NCBI RefSeq assembly: GCF_029867415.1
Contig: NC_081183.1
Span: 144,146,798 to 144,210,797, forward strand
Origin: Vicia villosa
Taxonomy: Eukaryota; Streptophyta; Magnoliopsida; Fabales; Fabaceae
Direction of reading: 5' to 3'
DNA length: 64,000 bases
Shown here: in pieces, positions 57,687-64,000 of the stretch
Numbering within the stretch: position 1 is the stretch's first letter
How the letters are laid out: each line of letters begins with the position of its first letter
The notes under the pieces: model-generated
What the model was told of the DNA's origin: nothing
Seen by the model: the letters and a program-made list of their open reading frames with translations, nothing else
Database searches by the model: none
Translations under genes and position numbers: made by a program

Positions 57687-60165
57687 TGTAACGCCCGGAA
57701 AAATAATTATTTCTTAATTTAGACATTTGCGATGTTTATTGAAATTTTTGCATTTTGGGACGATTTAGTCGGTATTAGTTCGGGATAGCGTATCAATATT
57801 TAATCTAAAATTTTAATATTTTTAGTATTAGAAATATTAATGAGTTAATATTTATCGTTTTGAGAATTTTTTGAGTAATTAAGATTAGACAGAAAATATA
57901 AGACATTAAGTAATAAGTCGGTATATTAAAATAATCAGATTTTTATTTTAATAGTATTTAAGTGGAAGTATTATTTTTAAATTAAGTGTAGAAATGATAT
58001 TGGACTTAAATAACGGTATCACGAAGTAGTAAGGGGTGCATTTTATTAAGCCCGTTTGTGTGGTTAAGTGGCTTAGTATAGTTTTATTTTGGAAATAGAA
58101 TTAGTGGAGAAGGTAGAGATATCATAAAACAAAAGAAAGGGGAAAAGCTAGGGTTGTGAAGAGGAGAAGAAGAAGACCAAAGTGTTGCTCTCAAGTGTCA
58201 TTTTCTCAAAATTTCCTTTGATTTTCCTTAGAGTTGCACTCAATCCAAGGTAAGGGGGGATTCTTTCTACCTAAATTGGAATATGATGGATTGTATATGG
58301 GTTTAGGGTATAGATTTGTCATTGTGTTGTGTTAATTTTATTCTCTGTCATTGTTTGAAAATGTATTGTTCATAGAAAATGGAAATTGAGATAATATGAA
58401 TTATGTGTGTATTTGGAAAATTGGAAAAATGAAGAGAAAATAAGAACAAACTTGCCGGTTTGCGCCAGGACAATTGACGGTCGGCACCCCGTTAAGCTTC
58501 CTATTTCCACTTTCATTTTATGCTGCTGTGGCATATTTTCATTTTCATTCTATACTACTTACTGTTGCTGTGTGGTGTTTCTTTAATTTTCATTTTGTTT
58601 CCAATATGTGCCATGTTTCCATTGTTTGCATACTATTATTAGAGGAATATATACATCGGTATATTATAATAGAAAGAAATCATAATTATGAGATGATATA
58701 ATTGAAACAGTATGGAGATAAATTGTGAACAGTAGCACGAGTAGAACAAAATGGCTTGTATAGTTGGGTGTTAGAATTTGGAAATGGAATAAATATATAA
58801 TTGAATTGAAATTAATATAGTGTGATTTTTAATTGATTGATTAAATTAATAGTTGAATTAATTTCAATGAGTCTAATTGATTGGAATATACTTGGACTTG
58901 GATCAATTATTCAGTTTGTCGGTAATTTACGGTATTTTGAGAAATTGACTATAATTGGGTTTTGGTTGAATATTTAAGTTGAGATTATTACATTGTTATG
59001 CCAATGACGATGTTTTGATAATTAACATTATTTCTAATTGAGTGAGATGATAATTCGAAGTCGATTTGGTTTACTTGATATATTGGCTAATTTGCGAATT
59101 GACCAAAAATTATGGTTTTGATTTGGATGCCTTTGTTGTGAATAATGTTGTGATTGCCGATATTATTATTATTGTGCAATATTCTGTGGGTAGCCTTATG
59201 GCATAAATCCTAGCGAATTGTCGTTAGTTAAGTTGATTATGATGATATATTGGTATGTCGAGATAGTGATAAATCGTTGTTGTTGTTGTAGATTGAGTTG
59301 ATAGAGTCGATTGTTGTTGATAGAGTTGATTGAATTGATTGAGTTGTAGTCGAAATGTTGTCGGATAGCATAACATTGTTAGAGTTGGCCTTTAATGGCA
59401 AAGATGATAGAGTTGTTGCATTGATGCCTCGGAATTACTGGCAATTGATAGAGTTGGGAGTTTTACTCTAATGGTACCACATGCATATGCACAGTTGAGT
59501 CGCATTCAAGTCATTGTTAGTTGTTGTTTAAGCATTGTGAAGCTTATATGTTGACTTGTTGAAGATACTTATATGTTAATATCATGATTATTCATTGATG
59601 ATGTTATATGTGTTGTTTATGTTGATCTTATGTGAAATGGTGATTCATTTATATTCTTTACCTAATATATAATTTATCATGATCCTATTTATATAGTTTG
59701 ATATCTCACCCTTTCTGCTGATGTTTCCCCTACCATGGAAAATGGGCAGGTACTCAAGTATAGATGTGGATGTTGAAGTATTTATATGAAGTCGTTAATT
59801 TGCTTTGTGCTAAGTCAAAGGGTCTTACTCTGATACGTAACACTCGGGGGATGAACAATAGTTGTTTAGTTGTTTGGTTTTATTGTTGAATAACTATGTT
59901 GATACATGAAAAGTAATTGTTGATGTTAAAATTGTTTTAAGTTGAAAGGATGTTATATCTTCAAAGTTAATTAATGTAGTTCCGCTGCTTAGTGTTCATG
60001 AAGTATATTCATGTGGTTTTAGTTTATCTGAGTATTTGTGTTATGTATCTATGATAGTATGTTATTGATGTTGAGTTGAATTGTAATACTCCAATTGCCT
60101 GTCGAAAAAGAATTTTATAACTCTAATTTTCTTAATAATTATCGGGGTAGAATTGGGGTGTTACA
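57687..60165 (+). repeat. Left LTR, 2479 bp
   Basis: Begins TGTAACGCCCGG and ends GGGGTGTTACA. Compared by eye with LTR2 over the first 1.68 kb, it differs by scattered substitutions and small indels. The 3' part (about 59200-59360) has GTTGATAGAGT/GTTGATTGA tandem phrases. Confidence 0.9.
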
Positions 60166-62316
60166 AGTTGGTATCATAGCAGGTCGGTCCGTCCGACCGG
60201 TGTTGTCTAATGTTGTTTATTCCTCAGTATGCGATAAGTGTGTGAAACACTGTCGGTACTTGTTGTGTCTCGAATCGGTTGTATGCAGGAGTTAAGTTGA
60301 AGATTAGTGGGGGAGAAGCTCCGCTTCCTAGAATTTTTTTAGTTGTAAGATGTTGGTTCAACATGCTGCAGTTGGCGGCAATGAACCAATTGTTGACATT
60401 AGTTGTTTACAAAATCCGAATATGACATGAATTCAAGATTTTGTCTGGTAACTAAGTCGGAGCATCTCGAGCGGGGACGACCAGACATTGTTGGTGTTTA
60501 CTCCTCGAAAGATGAGAAGTAGTGCAGTAGTTGATGTTATATAAGTAGAGTGTAAATCTCTGGTATATATGAAGGTGATTGTTGAGTAACGAGAATAATT
60601 TTGAACGCGGAATTTAGAAAGTTGCGAGGTTTGAGCGCGGATGGTGATTGTGAAGTTGTCAAGTTAAGTAGCCTTGTGTAAGACGTTGGCGTTTGGACAG
60701 TAATAGAGTGTTAAATTGTTGTAAACCTGTCGTGAGACCCTTGTATGTGATTGTAAGAGTTGTTGAAGCTGTTAGGAGGTTTTGAGCTGCAATGCAAAGT
60801 CAGAAAGCGCACAGAGAAGTAGCCTATGATGAATATGAGGAATAAGACCTTTTAAAAGAAGATGCTTTAAAGAGGGAACTAAATTCATGTTTCGATGCCA
60901 AGATAATGGCGTGTGAAAGCAAGGAATTGGAATTGTTCTGCCACCAAAGCGGTGTAGAGCGACATTGTTGAAATTTTATTTTGATATGAGAATAGTTGCG
61001 AAGCGTCACCGATGAGTGTTGTGTTATAGATGTTGAAAGTTAATGGTGATTTCCTGGACAATATAAAAAGGGCTAATGATGTTTGTTGTGAAACCGGTAG
61101 ATTCGACAGTTGGGATCAATCTCTGTGAATGACGATTCAAGTTAAAATGCACAAAGTGGGTTGAGATCCGTAAGTCAAAATTGTGTGCACGATGATGCGG
61201 AAATAAAAGAAGTAATTATTGAGTTGGATAATGCTTAATCTTCGTGTGTAGCTAAGTGCTTATAATGTAGATTGTGTAAATTGTTGAGCGTAGGAGTCTC
61301 ATCGACAAGATCGAATAAGAAGGAAATTGTAGGAATTATCAAATTATGATGCTGAAAGAGACTTGAGTATAAGTTTTAAAGAAAACTATGATAGTTTGGT
61401 AACGATGGTTTATACTCCAATGTGGTTGTCGGCTATCTATTGACAAATTGAGGATCTGATCACCCTTAATCCACTCTTGATGGTAGACGAGATCGTATTG
61501 GATGATGTAGACTTGACTTGCTATCTTGATAGTACTTACGTAATGGATGTTATGTCGCGAAGAAAGTTGCCTTTGAGTTGATGAGAATTAACAAAGATAT
61601 ATCCATGGAAAAGTCGAGGAATGTTGAACTATTCGGAATAGATGGTTTGTGTGCGAGCTATCGTTGCAAAGGGAAAGATTGGTGAATGTTGAAGGGAGTT
61701 TGAAACTAAGTTGAAGCTTGTGAACCTTATGGGTGGACAGGAGCTCTAATAAGGACGATGGTTTAAGATGGATCGTATGGCTAATTAGTCGAGTTATTAC
61801 TATTAAGTGGCGTTATAAAATAATTTTGGTCCGTTGCATGATAATGTTGTTGGCTACCGTAGATGATGGGTAATACTCTATGATATGATGAAGTTAATCA
61901 AGTGGACTAAGTCGATGTCACTAAAAGAGTGATCCGACGGGATTAAGCAAGTTGTTGGTGTTCCGCGGATGAGTGACCTCGGATATGGAATAAGAAATGT
62001 ATAGGTGTTTTGGTATTGATTGTGTTGCGGCGGTAATGATGCGATGTTGTATAAGACAAGTATGAGCGAGTGAAGGTTGTTGCTGAGTTTTGAGATGATT
62101 GTTCCCAGATAATGCCAAAATGGTCGGCAAGTTAGTAGCGGTTATGTTGTATTTATTGGATTCAAGTCATGTTGAGATACAGTTATATCAGAAAGGTAAT
62201 AGTTAGACTGTTGTCAAGTGCAACTTGAGAATAAGAGAGTTGGATGAGGAATCGATATTAAGGATTTTTGTGTTGGGCGAATTTTCGAATACAAAAATAT
62301 TCTAGTGGGGGAGAGT
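60166..62316 (+). other. Non-coding interior of the LTR element
   Basis: Starts with the primer binding site and ends with the purine tract. Composition is T/G-rich, with many GTTG and GATG phrases and stops in every frame. I could not recognise any gag, protease, polymerase or integrase motif even in broken form. Confidence 0.7.
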
Positions 62317-64000
62317 TGTAACGCCCAGAAAAATAATTATTTGCTTAATTTAGACATATGTGATGTTTATTGAAATTTTCGCATTTTGGGACGATTTAGC
62401 TGGTATTATATCGGGATAGAGAATCGATATTTAATCTAAAACTTTAATATTTTTAGTATTAGAAATATTAGTGAGTTAATATTTAGCGTTTTGGGAATTT
62501 TTCGAGTAATTAAGATTAGACCGGAAATATGAGACATTAAGTAATAAGTCGGTATATTAAAATAATCGGATTTTTATTTTAATGGTATTTAAGTGGAAGT
62601 ATTATTTTTATATTAAGTATAGAAATGATATTGGAAATAAATAACGGTATCGCGAAGTATTAAGGGGTGTATTTTATTAGGCCCATTTGTGTGGTTAAGT
62701 GGCTTAGTATAGTTTTATTTTGGAAATAGAAGTAGTGGAGAAGGTAGAGATATCAGAAAACAAAAGAAAGGGGAAAAGCTAGGGTTGTGAAGAGGAAAAG
62801 AAGGAGGCCAAAGTGTTGTTCTCAAGTGTCATTTTTCCCAAAATTTCCATTGATTTTCCTTAGAGCTGCACTCAATCCATGGTAAAGGGGGGGTTCTTTC
62901 TACCTAAATGGGAATATGATGGATTGTATGTGAGTTTAGGATATAGATTTGTCATTGAGTTGTGTTAATTTTATTCTCTGTCATTGTTTGAAAATGTGTT
63001 GTTCATAGAAAATTGAAATTGAGATAATATGAATTATGTGTGTATTTGGAAAATTGGAAAAACGAAGAGAAAATAAGAACAAGCTTGCCAGTCAGCGCCA
63101 AGACCATTGACGGTCGGCACCCCGTTAAGCTTCCTATTTCCACTTTCATTTTATGTTGCTGTGACATATTTTCATTTTCGTTCTATACTACTTGCTGTTG
63201 CTGTGTGGTGTTTCTTTAATTTTCATTTTGTTTCTTATATGTGCCCTGTTTCCATTGCTTGCATACTATTATTAGAGGAATATATACATTGGTATATTAT
63301 AATAGAAAGTAATCATAATTATGAGATTATATAATTGAAACAGTATGGAGACAAATTGTGAACAGTAGCACGAGTAGAACAAAATGGCTTGTATAGTAGG
63401 GCACTAGAATTTGGAAATGGAATAAATATAGAATTGAATTAAAATTAATATACTGTGATTATTAATTGATTGATTAAATTAATAGTTGAATTAATTTCAA
63501 TGAGTCTAATTGATTAGAATATACTTGGACTTGGATCAATTATTCGATTTGTCGGTAATTTAAGGTATTTTGAGAAATTGACCGTAATTGGGTTTTGGTT
63601 GAATATTTAAGTTGAGAATAATATATTGTTATGCCAATGATGTTGGTTTGAAAATTAATATTATTTCTAATTGAGTGAGATGATAATTCGAAGTCGATTT
63701 GGTTTACTTGATATATTGGCATATTGTGATTATTTTGCGAATTGACAGAAAATTATGGTTTTGGTTTGGATGCCTTTGTTGCGAATAATGTTGTGATTGC
63801 TGATTTTATTATTATTGTGCATTGTTCTATGGGTAACCTTATGACATGAATCCTAGTGAATTATCGTTAGTTTAGTTGATTATGATGATATGTTGGTATG
63901 TCGAGATGGTGATAAATCGTTGTTGTTGTTGTAGATTGAGTTGATAGAGTCGATTGTTGTTGATAAAGTTGATTGAAATGATTGAGTTATAGTCGAAAAG
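62317..64000 (+). repeat. Right LTR, truncated by the window end
   Basis: Begins TGTAACGCCCAG and parallels 57687-59370 throughout, including CAATTGACGGTCGGCACC (LTR1) versus CATTGACGGTCGGCACC (LTR2). Confidence 0.93.

Larger units (their letters stand above)
57687..64000 (+). mobile_element. LTR retrotransposon with non-coding interior (LARD-like), runs off the window
   Basis: LTR1 57687-60165, interior 60166-62316, LTR2 from 62317 to beyond the end. A primer binding site (TTGGTATCATAGCAGGTC at 60167-60184) follows LTR1 and a purine tract (AGTGGGGGAGAG) precedes LTR2. The interior of about 2.15 kb has no gag-pol motif and no long frame in any direction, so the element depends on another for mobility. 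It is inserted in an exon of the XPD pseudogene. The left flank is TCTTC (57682-57686); the right flank is outside the window, so the target duplication cannot be checked. Confidence 0.85.

Noticed and set aside
58474..58701. 75-codon frame repeated at 63107-63334
   Set aside because: The two occurrences are the same place in the two LTRs; hydrophobic translation of LTR sequence with no protein similarity, although it is open in both copies.

Overview
The window reads as nuclear DNA of a flowering plant, very probably a legume. This rests on intron-containing genes with plant-type products (a SnRK1 beta subunit, a heavy-metal-associated isoprenylated protein), Cassandra and other TRIM retroelements, CACTA and Mutator-like elements, and repeat styles I associate with temperate legumes such as Pisum, Vicia, Trifolium and Medicago. 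Species is not determinable by eye. There is no bacterial or organellar signature. Coding density is low and most of the sequence is transposable elements, many nested.

Only two cellular genes look intact. At 33584-36017 (+) is a four-exon gene for the beta-2 subunit of the SnRK1 kinase (myristoylation start, glycogen-binding-type domain, ASC domain). At 43181-46628 (-) is a five-exon HIPP gene with two heavy-metal-associated domains and a CaaX box. A third cellular sequence, at 56280-57686 (-), is the 3' part of an XPD/UVH6 (TFIIH helicase) copy. It has lost the exon for helicase motif VI and is cut off by a retrotransposon.

Layout. 1-1770: AT-rich repeats. 1771-5430: left part of a CACTA element carrying a multi-exon gene (DUF8039-like region plus a Ulp1 SUMO-protease domain with all catalytic residues). 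6284-6766 and 20252-20802: two TRIM elements of one family. 8672-10128: Mutator-like element with 10-bp target duplications and a LINE fragment inside. 10681-13334: Mutator-like element carrying a decayed plant-mobile-domain gene, with perfect 9-bp target duplications. 13515-15541: inverted-repeat element with an unrecognised spliced gene fragment and a SINE. 15737-16160: CACTA terminus. 18413-18784: hAT-type MITE. 21522-22018: broken GRF zinc-finger gene. 23405-23850: MuDR transposase relic. 23884-26891: direct-repeat element full of tandem repeats. 27737-30525: gypsy-type LTR with a nested Cassandra. 31260-32700: LINE relic. 38130-38935 and 50290-50770: plant-transposon-protein relics. 39934-42484: solo LTR with a nested Cassandra. 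47890-49710: Copia relic. 50927-55465: Mutator-like element encoding a MULE transposase fused to an OTU protease, plus an intact small accessory ORF. 57687 to the end: an LTR retrotransposon with 2.5-kb LTRs and a non-coding interior.

The most interesting theme is the pair of Mutator-like elements at 10681-13334 and 50927-55465. They share a terminal start (GAGAATTTCTT) and the same plan: arrays of about 22-bp palindromes at both ends, with a similar core but arms that differ in a matched, covarying way. One lacks a transposase and carries a PMD gene; the other carries transposase-OTU. In addition, the window holds two unrelated DNA-transposon superfamilies that each encode a ubiquitin/SUMO-type cysteine protease (Ulp1 in CACTA, OTU in MULE).
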